Shown: positions 16,276 through 23,201, counted from the first letter of the stretch. The stretch: 29,718 nucleotides of DNA from JBARRS01 sp049644345 (GCA_049644345.1 JBARRS010000159.1:1-29718); one strand, 5' to 3'. Translations and numbers: made by a program. Notes: generated by a model from the sequence alone, not told the origin.

Positions 16276-17412
16276 TCACCCCTTCGTGCCGGAAGTGGAA
16301 TACCGAGCGACGAGAACGTCCTCGTAGAACTCGCCCGCACGCCGGCCCGTGCGCCGGTTGACGTGGCGGCGGTACCGCTGCTCGAGCCGCAGCCCGGCGG
16401 CGGCGAGGATCTCCGGGTAAAGGTCGCGCCGGTCGTTGACGACGACGACCACTGGCGAGCCCGGCCGCAGGGCCCCGCTCACGTTGCGGAACACGTCGAC
16501 GATCCCCTGCGAGTAGCACGCCAGCGCGGCGCGGCTCGTGCCCCCCGCGGCGGCGCCAAGCTCGAGCGGACGCCGGTCGGGCAGGTCGAGCAGCTCGTAC
16601 GCGTAACGGTGCTGCTCGTGGTAGTCGATCAGCCCCGGATAGGGCGGTGACGTGAGCACGCCGTCGAAACGAGCGCCCAAGTCGAGCTCGCGGGCGTCGC
16701 CGTGCAGCACGGTCGCAGCGCACCCGCGCGCCCGCGCACGAGAGAACTCCTTGATCCGCTCGAGCGTGTCGAGCGTGTAGCGGGCGAGAAACCGTCGCGC
16801 GCTCGCGGTCGGCCTGCAGACCCGTCGATGTTTGTGGCACCAGTACTCCTCCCGCTGAGGGGCCCGGGGGAAGTCGAGATCGAAGTGCGTCGTCAGCCGC
16901 GCCGACCGAGCCGCGCGCGTGAGCACCACGCGGAGTACGTCGGCGTGCTCATAGTCCGCGAGCGCGCGACGGAAGGCGAGCAGCTCCGCCGACGACTCGG
17001 ACGCGAACCACTCGCGAAGATAGGCGGACGGTCGCTCACGGGCAGCCGGCAGCTCCCCGAGCCGCCCGTGGATGTCGCGCAGCTCGCGCTCCAGCACGAA
17101 TAGGTTGTAGCGCCGCGTCTTCACCTCCATCAGGAGGCAGTTGAAGGCCGCGATGTCGACCCCGGCGGAATGGAAGCCGCTCTCGAGCGCCTGAACGAGT
17201 GTCGTGCCGGAGCCTGCGAACGGATCGAGGATGCGGCCACCCGGGCGGAAGTGCCGCTCGAGCAGCGCCTCGACGAGCTGCGGGATGAACTTGCCGAGGT
17301 AGGGATGCAGGCGGTGAACGTGCTTCGTCCGCTCCCGCTCGGGAAGGTCGCGCTCCGACCAGGAAAGGTCGAGGTCGAGATCGGCGTAGAGGGCGTCCTG
17401 CGTCCGGGCCAT
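16276..17412 (-). CDS. Orphan site-specific DNA methyltransferase (N4-C or N6-A type)
   Basis: An S-adenosylmethionine-dependent amino-methyltransferase of about 378 residues. The motif X-like HRLHPYLGKFIP comes first, then motif I DPFAGSGTTLVQALE (SAM binding). About 210 residues follow that hold a probable target-recognition region, with EYWCHKHRRVC containing a Cys/His cluster. Motif IV TSPPYPGLIDYHEQHRY is the catalytic block. The order X-I-TRD-IV fits the alpha class, and the TSPPY form is frequent in N4-cytosine enzymes, so the methylated base is uncertain. There is no restriction or specificity gene nearby. ATG 17412 is used; a TTG at 17424 with GGAG 3 nt upstream is an alternative. 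It sits 39 nt after yraN and 36 nt before yifB, inside an otherwise conserved block. Confidence 0.85.
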   Translation of the reverse strand: MARTQDALYADLDLDLSWSERDLPERERTKHVHRLHPYLGKFIPQLVEALLERHFRPGGRILDPFAGSGTTLVQALESGFHSAGVDIAAFNCLLMEVKTRRYNLFVLERELRDIHGRLGELPAARERPSAYLREWFASESSAELLAFRRALADYEHADVLRVVLTRAARSARLTTHFDLDFPRAPQREEYWCHKHRRVCRPTASARRFLARYTLDTLERIKEFSRARARGCAATVLHGDARELDLGARFDGVLTSPPYPGLIDYHEQHRYAYELLDLPDRRPLELGAAAGGTSRAALACYSQGIVDVFRNVSGALRPGSPVVVVVNDRRDLYPEILAAAGLRLEQRYRRHVNRRTGRRAGEFYEDVLVARYSTSGTKG

Positions 17413-17451
17413 CGCCCGGAGCAAGTTCTCCGGGGTCCGCAGGAGTCCTGG

Positions 17452-17820
17452 CTAGAAGGCGTTCGGCAGCCGCTCGAGCCGGCCGCCGCGAAGCGCCGTG
17501 ACCTCGAACGAGATCTCCAACTCGAGCGCCTCGGGATGTGCCGCGAGCCATGCCTCGGCCGCACGCCGCAGCCGCCGCTGCTTCTCCGCGCCGACCATCT
17601 CGAAGGGATCGCCGAAGCGGTCGTCGCCCTTCGCCTTCACCTCGCAGAAGACGAGCCGCCGTCCACGCCGCAGGACGAGGTCGAGCTCGTTCCCGCCCGC
17701 GCGGACGTTCGCCTCGAGTACACGGTAGCCGCGGAGGAGGTAGTGAAGTCGTGCGCGCCGCTCGGCGGCACGGCCCTCCGCAGTCGTGCTACGCCGCGTC
17801 AGACGCCGCGAGCTCCGCAT
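17452..17820 (-). CDS. yraN: YraN/UPF0102 family nuclease-like protein
   Basis: A 122-residue basic protein with the PD-(D/E)xK nuclease-like core: AEGRAAERRARLHYLLRGY, then NELDLVLRRGRRLVFCEVKA, holding the Glu/Asp and Glu-x-Lys signature. The role is unproven, but the gene almost always accompanies rnhB, yifB and dprA. ATG 17820 is chosen because homology begins just after it. The reading frame is open much further upstream, but that stretch is only the shadow of rnhB. The start lies 32 bp inside the 3' end of rnhB, suggesting coupled translation. Confidence 0.88.
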   Translation of the reverse strand: MRSSRRLTRRSTTAEGRAAERRARLHYLLRGYRVLEANVRAGGNELDLVLRRGRRLVFCEVKAKGDDRFGDPFEMVGAEKQRRLRRAAEAWLAAHPEALELEISFEVTALRGGRLERLPNAF

Positions 17821-18442
17821 AGCAGCGAGCCTCGAACGACCGCCGGTGGATCTCGGACGGTCCGCGCTCGCGCACGACCGCAGAGTGGGCGGGCGTGATG
17901 TAGCCGACGTGCGAGGAGAAGCCGTAGTGCGGATAGAGGGCATCGAGTCGGCGCATCGTCCGGTCGCGTACGACCTTGGCGACGATCGAGGCCGCTGCGA
18001 TCGCGGCGCTCTTCTCGTCGCCGTCGACGACCGCCCTGTGCTCCGGTGCATCCTTCCCGAGCCGGAACCCGTCGACGAGGCAGACCTCTGCAGGCGGCGA
18101 GAGCTCCGTCAAGACGGCGCGGAGCCCGGCGAGATTCGAGCGGTGCAACCCATCACGATCGATCGCGGCAGGCGAGATCGCCCGGACGACGATCCGTTCG
18201 GCGCAGCCGACGACGGCGCGGAAGAGCTCCTCACGCGATGCCTCGCTGCATTGCTTCGAGTCGTTCAGCCAGGCAAGCGGGCGAACGCGGTGGTCGCGCA
18301 GCTTCCCGTAGTCGAGCAGCACACCGGCAACGAGCAGCGGGCCCGCGAGCGGCCCCCGGCCGGCCTCGTCCGCCCCGGCGACAAAGCGCGCGCCGAGCCT
18401 GCGGTCGAACTGAAGGAGCTTGCGGCCTGGGCGGGGCGGCAC
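17789..18442 (-). CDS. rnhB: Ribonuclease HII
   Basis: A 217-residue enzyme that cuts RNA in RNA-DNA hybrids and removes single ribonucleotides from DNA. Catalytic residues are visible in GADEAGRGPLAGPL (Asp and Glu), CLVDGF (Asp) and IVAKVVRDRTM (Asp). The substrate-side segment YPHYGFSSHVGYITPAH replaces the more usual YGFxxHKGYGT form. GTG 18442 (MPPRPGRKLLQFDRRLG) is chosen because family similarity begins here. The long upstream in-frame extension runs through rplS and is not real. It is 52 nt after rplS and overlaps yraN by 32 bp. Confidence 0.92.
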   Translation of the reverse strand: MPPRPGRKLLQFDRRLGARFVAGADEAGRGPLAGPLLVAGVLLDYGKLRDHRVRPLAWLNDSKQCSEASREELFRAVVGCAERIVVRAISPAAIDRDGLHRSNLAGLRAVLTELSPPAEVCLVDGFRLGKDAPEHRAVVDGDEKSAAIAAASIVAKVVRDRTMRRLDALYPHYGFSSHVGYITPAHSAVVRERGPSEIHRRSFEARCYAELAASDAA

Positions 18443-18494
18443 GGCGCGAGGATAGCGCTGCCGACGGCCGTAGCCCGGGATCGTGACGCTTTCG

Positions 18495-18965
18495 TTACTC
18501 CGCGACCGGCTCGGCCTCGGCCGCCTCGGGCTCGGCGTCCTCAGGCTCGGCCTCGGGCTCGCCGTCCTCAGGCTCGGAGGACCCGGACAGTGCGGCCTCT
18601 TCGTCGGTCGGCAGCGCCGCGCCGCGCTTTGAGCGGATGCGTGCCCGCTTCCCAACCTTGCCGCGTAGGTAATAGAGCTTCGCCCGGCTGACATCGCCGA
18701 TCGAAACCACCTCGATCTTCTCGATCTTGGGCGAGTGGAGCGGGAACGTACGCTCGACGCCGACGCCGAACGACTGCTTGCGCACGGTGAACGTCTCGCG
18801 TGCGCCTGCTCCCTGGCGCTTGATCACGATCCCCTCGAACACCTGAACTCGCCGGCGCTGGCCTTCGATCACCTGGAAGTGGACACGCACGGTGTCGCCC
18901 GGCTTGAAGCGGGGTCGGTCGTGACGCAGCTGGCGCTGCTCGAGGTTCTCTATCAGCTGGTTCAT
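18495..18965 (-). CDS. rplS: 50S ribosomal protein L19 with acidic C-terminal extension
   Basis: Residues 1-115 are a normal L19 (FKPGDTVRVHFQVIEGQRRR, FEGIVIKRQGAG, FPLHSPKIEKIEVV, RAKLYYLRGKVGKRARI), which sits at the interface of the ribosomal subunits. A low-complexity tail of about 40 residues rich in Glu, Pro, Ala and Asp follows, ending EAEPVAE, and it contains a duplicated 9-residue unit. Usual L19 is 110-120 residues; this product is 156. ATG 18965 (MNQLIENLEQ) is chosen over a TTG three codons upstream. No Shine-Dalgarno precedes it; instead there is a strong hairpin with a T4 run. Confidence 0.95.
   Translation of the reverse strand: MNQLIENLEQRQLRHDRPRFKPGDTVRVHFQVIEGQRRRVQVFEGIVIKRQGAGARETFTVRKQSFGVGVERTFPLHSPKIEKIEVVSIGDVSRAKLYYLRGKVGKRARIRSKRGAALPTDEEAALSGSSEPEDGEPEAEPEDAEPEAAEAEPVAE
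18524..18577 (-). repeat. Tandem 27-bp direct repeat inside rplS
   Basis: Two adjacent copies (18524-18550 and 18551-18577) differ at a single base. They encode EPEDGEPEA followed by EPEDAEPEA, so the acidic tail of L19 grew by an in-frame duplication. Confidence 0.9.
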
Positions 18966-18976
18966 CGCACGCAAAA

Positions 18977-18991
18977 CGGCCCGCCGGGCCG
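18977..18991 (-). terminator. rplS: GC hairpin plus T4 immediately before rplS (terminator or leader element)
   Basis: On the minus strand CGGCCC-GGC-GGGCCG is followed directly by TTTTGCG and, 11 nt after the stem, by the rplS ATG. It looks like an intrinsic terminator but sits where the ribosome binding site should be. It may end lepB transcripts, or act as a leader control element of L19. Confidence 0.5.
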
Positions 18992-18998
18992 CCGCGAC

Positions 18999-19004
18999 AT
19001 GCTA
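18999..19004 (-). promoter_or_regulatory. rplS: Possible -10 box for rplS
   Basis: TAGCAT on the minus strand lies 33 nt before the rplS ATG, the same hexamer and distance as upstream of acpP. Transcripts from it would begin at or beside the hairpin at 18977-18991. A short palindrome CTAGCG/CGCTAG (19002-19015) overlaps it and the lepB stop. Confidence 0.3.
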
Positions 19005-19011
19005 GCGCACG

Positions 19012-19647
19012 CTAGTAGAAGGAGATGCGGTTCGGGGGCCAGTAGGTGGCGAAGACGGGCCCGATCAGGTTCTTGCGGGGCACGGCGCCCCAAACGCGCG
19101 AGTCGCAGGAGGAAGCGCGGTTGTCGCCCATCATGAAGTACTGGCCCTTCGGAATCCGGATCGGCGCATGCGTCTCGTGGTCGCGGCGGTCGGGCTTCAC
19201 GTACGGCTCGTTCAGTTTCTTTCCGTCGATGTACACGTATCCCTCCCGCTCGGACCAGAGGTCGCCCGGAAGTCCGATCAGCCGCTTTACGAACGTTCCC
19301 CCGGCGCCGCAGCTCCGCTGCGCGAGCTTCGGCGTCTTGAAGACCACGATCTCTCCGCGATGGGGGCTGCGGAAGTGGTAGATGAAGCGGTTTGCGAGCA
19401 CGCGGTCGGAGAGGTGGGCGAGACAGCCGGGCTGGCCGGCGCAGTGCAGCGTGGGCTCCATGGAAGACGACGGGATCCGGTACGGGTTGACGACCCAAGC
19501 CTTGATCGCGAGCACGATTCCGATCGCACCCGCGATGGTGACGATCCAGTCGATCGCCACCCGCCACGGGCGGGGCAGCCCGGCGGTGAGGCGGTCGATC
19601 GGGTTCCTCACCCGACGCTGCGTAGTCGGCTCTGCTCTTTCCGCCAT
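19012..19647 (-). CDS. lepB: Type I signal peptidase
   Basis: A 211-residue membrane-anchored serine protease that removes signal peptides at the outer face of the membrane. One N-terminal transmembrane helix (about 30-50, IDWIVTIAGAIGIVLAIKAW) precedes the catalytic serine Ser62 in RIPSSSMEPTL and the general-base lysine Lys121 in FVKRLIGLPGD. The closing box MMGDNRASSCDSRVWG is present. Four cysteines occur in the exported part (69, 75, 113 and the one in SSCDSR), an uncommon number. ATG 19647 is preferred because it falls just before the basic cytoplasmic tail. It overlaps the trmD 3' end by 40 bp. Its place between trmD and rplS differs from the common order trmD-rplS-lepB. Confidence 0.92.
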   Translation of the reverse strand: MAERAEPTTQRRVRNPIDRLTAGLPRPWRVAIDWIVTIAGAIGIVLAIKAWVVNPYRIPSSSMEPTLHCAGQPGCLAHLSDRVLANRFIYHFRSPHRGEIVVFKTPKLAQRSCGAGGTFVKRLIGLPGDLWSEREGYVYIDGKKLNEPYVKPDRRDHETHAPIRIPKGQYFMMGDNRASSCDSRVWGAVPRKNLIGPVFATYWPPNRISFY

Positions 19648-20267
19648 TCCTCGATCCTTCGATGGTCTCCGGAGAGAAGCACTTCGGGCACGCGCCAACC
19701 CCGGAACTCGGACGGCCGCGTGTAGTGGGGATATTCGAGACCGCCCTCGAGCTCCTGCGAGAAGCTCTCCACGACCCCTGACTCCTCGCTTCCGAGCGCG
19801 CCCGGCAGCCTGCGCGCGATCGCGTCGACAAGCACCATCGCCGGCAGCTCGCCGCCCGAGAGCACGTAGGGACCGATCGAGATTGCGTCTGAGGCGAGGT
19901 GGATCAGAACGCGCTCGTCGAAGCCCTCGAACCGAGCCGAGAGCAGCGTCAGGCGTGGCTCTTGGGCCAGCTCCTCGACGACTTCCTGCGTCAGCTGCCT
20001 GCCCTGCGGTGTCAGGGCGACGACCCGATGCTGCGGCAGCCCGCCGTACGCCGCCTCGAGCGCCGCTGCGACGACGTCGACCCGGAGCACCATGCCGGCC
20101 CCGCCTCCGTAGGGCTCGTCGTCCACCTGTCCGGCCGAGAGCGGCGTCGTCTCACGGTAGTTGAACAGGCGCAGCTCGAGCTCGCCACCGAGCACGGCCG
20201 CGAGCGGCCGTTGCTCGGTCAGCCACCCGAAAGCATGGGGGATCAGCGTGAAGACGTCGAGCCGCAA
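19608..20267 (-). CDS. trmD: tRNA (guanine-N1-)-methyltransferase TrmD
   Basis: A SPOUT-class methyltransferase making m1G37 in tRNA, which prevents +1 frameshifting. Motifs are DDEPYGGGAGMVLR, LTPQGRQL, the trefoil-knot SAM site SIGPYVLSGGELPAM and the C-terminal YTRPSEFRGWRVPEVLLSGD. The start is set at TTG 20267 (MRLDVFTLIPHAF), because this is where the family N-terminus begins and no ATG or GTG fits. The product is 219 residues, slightly short for the family. It is 13 nt after rimM and overlaps lepB by 40 bp. Confidence 0.93.
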   Translation of the reverse strand: MRLDVFTLIPHAFGWLTEQRPLAAVLGGELELRLFNYRETTPLSAGQVDDEPYGGGAGMVLRVDVVAAALEAAYGGLPQHRVVALTPQGRQLTQEVVEELAQEPRLTLLSARFEGFDERVLIHLASDAISIGPYVLSGGELPAMVLVDAIARRLPGALGSEESGVVESFSQELEGGLEYPHYTRPSEFRGWRVPEVLLSGDHRRIEEWRKEQSRLRSVG

Positions 20268-20280
20268 AGGAGCTTGCAGG

Positions 20281-20757
20281 TTAGCGAGGGTCGGCGAATC
20301 CGCGGGCGACAATGATCCGGCCCGCCTCGAGATCGACCTCACGGACGCAGTCCTCGACCAGCGGCAGCACGAGGCCCGACTCGAGCTCCAGAACGTCGTT
20401 CGCGACACCCGGTGTGACGTCGGCGACACGTCCGAGGGCGCGACCGCCTTCCTCCTCCACTTCGAGCCCCACGAGCTGGAAGACGTAGTACGAACCGGGC
20501 GCGGGAGGCGGCAGCTCGTCGCGGGGTACCGCGAGCGTCGTCCCGCGCTCGGCCGCGCGGTCGAGCCGGATTACCGGCCTGCCGCCGGCGCGCTTCGATG
20601 CGACGACTTGGGCTTGCTTCCCGTCGGCGTAGACGGATGCACCGACAGCGAAGCGCTCTTCGGCCTCGCTGGCGCCCTCGACGACGAACGAGCCGTCGAG
20701 GCCGTGCGGCCGGCCCACGCGGCCGACCGGCACGAGGTCGCTAGGGGCACTAGTCAA
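20281..20757 (-). CDS. rimM: 16S rRNA processing protein RimM
   Basis: A 30S maturation factor that binds S19 and helps assemble the 3' head domain. The N-terminal RimM barrel begins PVGRVGRPHGLDGSFVVEG. The C-terminal PRC-barrel-like half contains SYYVFQLVGLEVE and GVANDVLELESGLVLPLVED. At 158 residues it is in range. TTG 20757 is taken as the start, with GTG 20733 (MPVGRVGRPHG) as an alternative. The TTG start overlaps the khpA stop by 8 nt. Confidence 0.92.
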   Translation of the reverse strand: MTSAPSDLVPVGRVGRPHGLDGSFVVEGASEAEERFAVGASVYADGKQAQVVASKRAGGRPVIRLDRAAERGTTLAVPRDELPPPAPGSYYVFQLVGLEVEEEGGRALGRVADVTPGVANDVLELESGLVLPLVEDCVREVDLEAGRIIVARGFADPR

Positions 20758-20980
20758 CGATCTCGAGCAGCGTGCGCCGGTCGGAGCGGGCGCCGCCGGC
20801 GCGGACCAGCGTCCGCAGCGCGCGCGCGATTCGCCCCTGGCGGCCGATCACCTTGCCGACGTCCTCCTTGGCGACATGGAGCTGGAGGACGATCGCGTCA
20901 TCTCGTTCGACCCGCTCGACCCGAACCGAGTCCGGATCGTCGACGAGCTGACTCGAGAGGTACCGGATCAACTCGTCCAT
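20750..20980 (-). CDS. khpA: KH-domain RNA-binding protein KhpA (YlqC/UPF0109)
   Basis: A 76-residue single KH domain with the RNA-gripping loop KVIGRQGRIARALRTLV. In Gram-positive bacteria KhpA pairs with KhpB and influences cell size and small-RNA biology. The ATG at 20980 abuts the rpsP stop codon with no spacer. Its location between rpsP and rimM is the standard one. Confidence 0.92.
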   Translation of the reverse strand: MDELIRYLSSQLVDDPDSVRVERVERDDAIVLQLHVAKEDVGKVIGRQGRIARALRTLVRAGGARSDRRTLLEIVD

Positions 20981-21226
20981 CTAACGCTCGATCTTCTTTG
21001 CCTTCAGCAGCCGCCCCACGGTTGCGCTCGGCTGCGCGCCCTTCGCGAGCCAACCCCGCACCTTCTCCTCGTCGAGCTCGATCGTCGAGGGATCGGTCTG
21101 GGGGTCGTAGCGTCCGACGATCTCGATGAACTTGCCGTCGCGTGGCGAGCGAGAGTCGGCCGCGACGATCCGGTAGTGCGGGTTCTTCTTCGAGCCGACG
21201 CGGGTCAGTCTCAACTTGACCGCCAA
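20981..21226 (-). CDS. rpsP: 30S ribosomal protein S16
   Basis: An 81-residue S16 (RLTRVGSKKNPHYRIVAADS, GRYDPQTDPSTIELDEEKV, WLAKGAQPSATVGRLL), an early 30S assembly protein. The start is TTG 21226, fixed by a near-perfect Shine-Dalgarno at 21231-21238 and by the family N-terminus MAVKLRLTR. It lies 4 nt after the ffh stop and abuts khpA. Confidence 0.97.
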   Translation of the reverse strand: MAVKLRLTRVGSKKNPHYRIVAADSRSPRDGKFIEIVGRYDPQTDPSTIELDEEKVRGWLAKGAQPSATVGRLLKAKKIER

Positions 21227-21230
21227 GTTC

Positions 21231-21238
21231 TCACCTCC
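21231..21238 (-). promoter_or_regulatory. rpsP: Shine-Dalgarno of rpsP overlapping the ffh stop
   Basis: GGAGGTGA on the minus strand; GGAGG is 7 nt from the TTG start. The TGA at its end is the ffh stop codon, so ribosomes finishing ffh sit on the rpsP initiation site. It decides the TTG start. Confidence 0.85.
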
Positions 21239-22562
21239 CTGCCGCCTGCCGCAGCTCCGGCGGCAGTGTCGGAAACTTGCCCTGCTTCAACTGCTTCATC
21301 ATTTTCTCCATCTGCTTGCGGGCGGCGAGCAACTGGTTCACCTGCTGGACGGTCGTCCCGCTTCCCGCGGCGATTCGGCGGCGCCGCGATCCGTCGATCA
21401 TTCGTGGCAGCCGCCGCTCTTGCGGCGTCATCGAGAGCACCATAGCCTCGACGCGACCGAGCTCGCGCTCGTCGACGTCGATTCCGTCCAGCTGCTTGCC
21501 GATTCCCGGGAGCATCGAGAGCACACCCTTGAGCGGGCCCATTCGCCGGAGCATTCGTTGCGCCTCGAGGAAGTCGTCGAACGTGAACTCCCCGGCGAGA
21601 ATCCGCTGCTCGAGTCGCGCCTGCTCCTCCTCGGAGGTGGCCTGCTCGGCCTTCTCGATCAGGCTTAGGACATCGCCCATGCCGAGGATCCGCGAGGCCA
21701 TGCGGTCGGGGTGGAAGTACTCGATCTGGTCGAGTTTTTCTCCCACCGACGCAAGCTTGATCGGCTTTCCGGTGACGGCCTTGACCGAGAGCGCCGCGCC
21801 GCCGCGGGCGTCCCCATCGAGCTTCGTCAGCAGGACGCCGTCGAAGGCGACCCGGTCGAGGAACGCCAGTGCGACCCCCACCGCCTCCTGGCCGGTCATC
21901 GCGTCGAGGACGAGCAGCACGTCGTGAGGCTTTGCCTCCTTCCGAATGGCCGCGAGCTCGTCCATCAGTGCCTCGTCGACGTGGAGCCGGCCCGCGGTGT
22001 CGAGAATCGCGACGTCCACTCCCTCCGCTGAGGCGCGGTCGATGCCCACTCGGGCCGCGGCGAGAGGGTCGCGACGCTCCTCGCTGTAGACCGGGATCTG
22101 GGCCTGGCGGCCGAGCTGCTCCAGCTGCTCGACCGCCGCCGGCCGCTGAAGATCGGCCGCGACGAGCGCCGGTTGCTTGCCCTCCTTGCGCAGGAGCAGC
22201 GCGAGCTTCGCGGCCGCGGTCGTCTTGCCCGAGCCCTGGAGGCCCGCGAGCAGGATCACGGTCGGCGGCTTCCCGGCGAAAGCAAGGCGCGAATCGCCGG
22301 CCCCCATCAATTCCGCAAGCTCCTCGTGCACGATCTTCACGACCTGCTGCCCGGGCGTCAGGCTCTTCAGCACGTTGGCGCCGAGCGCACGCTCGCGTAC
22401 ACGGCCTACGAAGTTCTTGACGACCTCGAGGTTGACGTCGGCCTCGAGCAGCGCGAGCCGGATCTCGCGCATCGCGCGAGAGAGCGCCTCCTCGTCGAGG
22501 ATCCCGCGCTTTCGGAGGTCGCCGAGCGCGTTCTGGAGCCGGTCTGAGAGCGTCTCGAACAC
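21231..22562 (-). CDS. ffh: Signal recognition particle protein Ffh
   Basis: SRP54 homologue of 443 residues that binds signal sequences and 4.5S RNA and docks with FtsY. The N domain (1-90) is followed by the G domain with Walker A GLQGSGKTT (about 107-115), AADLQRPAAVEQL, DTAGRLHVDE and TKLDGDARGG. A Met-rich M domain (about 295-435) contains MLRRMGPLKGVLSMLPG and the RNA-binding helix block RMIDGSRRRRIAAGSG. GTG start at 22562 with TACACT 8 nt upstream. It begins the likely ffh-rpsP-khpA-rimM-trmD-lepB unit. The partner ftsY is about 750 bp upstream on the same strand. Confidence 0.97.
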   Translation of the reverse strand: MFETLSDRLQNALGDLRKRGILDEEALSRAMREIRLALLEADVNLEVVKNFVGRVRERALGANVLKSLTPGQQVVKIVHEELAELMGAGDSRLAFAGKPPTVILLAGLQGSGKTTAAAKLALLLRKEGKQPALVAADLQRPAAVEQLEQLGRQAQIPVYSEERRDPLAAARVGIDRASAEGVDVAILDTAGRLHVDEALMDELAAIRKEAKPHDVLLVLDAMTGQEAVGVALAFLDRVAFDGVLLTKLDGDARGGAALSVKAVTGKPIKLASVGEKLDQIEYFHPDRMASRILGMGDVLSLIEKAEQATSEEEQARLEQRILAGEFTFDDFLEAQRMLRRMGPLKGVLSMLPGIGKQLDGIDVDERELGRVEAMVLSMTPQERRLPRMIDGSRRRRIAAGSGTTVQQVNQLLAARKQMEKMMKQLKQGKFPTLPPELRQAAGR

Positions 22563-22570
22563 GGCTTCGG

Positions 22571-22576
22571 AGTGTA
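22571..22576 (-). promoter_or_regulatory. ffh: Putative -10 box of the ffh operon
   Basis: TACACT on the minus strand ends 8 nt before the GTG at 22562. There is no Shine-Dalgarno in the 8 nt (CCGAAGCC), so the transcript is likely leaderless. Confidence 0.5.
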
Positions 22577-22651
22577 CCGGCGCTGTTTTTTGCCCCCGGT
22601 TCGCCCTCGACCTTCTGCTCGGGCGCTGACCCTAGAGCGCGGCGCGATTCG

Positions 22652-22919
22652 CTGCTCCGCGCCCTCCGCCTCGCGAAGTACGCGTGCCAAGCTTGAGACG
22701 AGCACGCCCGACCGTCTGCGCCTCGTCGCTCGTCAGGTCTGCGCACTGGGGCGCGTGACGCCTGGTCTCGACGAGCAGGTGGCCGAGGTATGGCTCGGAG
22801 ATCCGCTCCGGACGGAACGCGTGGCTGGCGCAGACGAGGTCGTTCTCGTAGATCCATCCACCGGGTACGGGCTCCTCACCGCGCTGCTTACGGCAGCCGA
22901 AGCAGTCTGTTTCGCGCAT
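22652..22919 (-). pseudogene. Frameshifted, truncated HIT-like protein remnant
   Basis: From ATG 22919 the frame reads MRETDCFGCRKQRGEEPVPG, then IYENDLVCASHAF, GHLLVETRRHAP and ADLTSDEAQTVGR. This is the N-terminal two thirds of a HIT-domain protein, with the family CxxC and RRH elements. At about 22706 similarity jumps to another frame, continuing VLVSSLARVLREAEGAEQ (22705-22652), the helix before the active site. The catalytic histidine triad that should follow is absent in all three frames, so the gene has a frameshift and has lost its 3' end. The remnant fills most of the roughly 400-bp gap between ffh and the dodecin gene; nothing else is seen there apart from the ffh promoter and the dodecin ribosome binding site. 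Confidence 0.7.
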
Positions 22920-22966
22920 GCTCACGTCGGTTATGGATTCTCCGGCATTCGATTGAGGGAGGCGAG

Positions 22967-23173
22967 ATGGCTGACGTCGCAAAGGTGATCACGATCATCG
23001 GCTCTTCGAGCGAGAGCTTCGCCAAGGCCGCCGAGGCGGCCGTTCAGGAAGCGGCGAAGACGTTGCGCGGGATTCATGGCGCGGACGTCGTCTCGATGAG
23101 CGCAGTGGTCGAGAACGACCGGATCACCGAGTTCCGGACGACCGTGAACATCGCGTTTGCGATCGAGCGCTAG
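22967..23173 (+). CDS. Dodecin-family small protein, tryptophan-less variant
   Basis: A 68-residue beta-alpha-beta-beta protein: VAKVITIIGSSSESFAKAAE, the helix AVQEAAKTLRGI, then GADVVSMSAVV and ITEFRTTVNIAFAIE. Dodecins form hollow dodecamers that store flavins. The tryptophan that stacks on the isoalloxazine ring in classical dodecins (position of LRWFEVV) is a glycine here (IHGADVV), and there is no Trp in the whole protein. Flavin binding is therefore doubtful, and another ligand is possible. ATG 22967 is set by GGGAGGCGAG directly upstream; the longer in-frame extension has no support. It is the only plus-strand gene in the 13.8-29.7 kb cluster. Confidence 0.88.
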   Translation: MADVAKVITIIGSSSESFAKAAEAAVQEAAKTLRGIHGADVVSMSAVVENDRITEFRTTVNIAFAIER

Positions 23174-23201
23174 GCGAGCGCCGTAACAGATTGACGCGTC
23201 T

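Noticed and set aside
22572..22988. 138-codon plus-strand frame opposite the HIT remnant
   Set aside because: It is the complement of the HIT pseudogene and the start of dodecin in the wrong frame, with Arg/Ser/Thr-rich content typical of GC-rich shadow frames.
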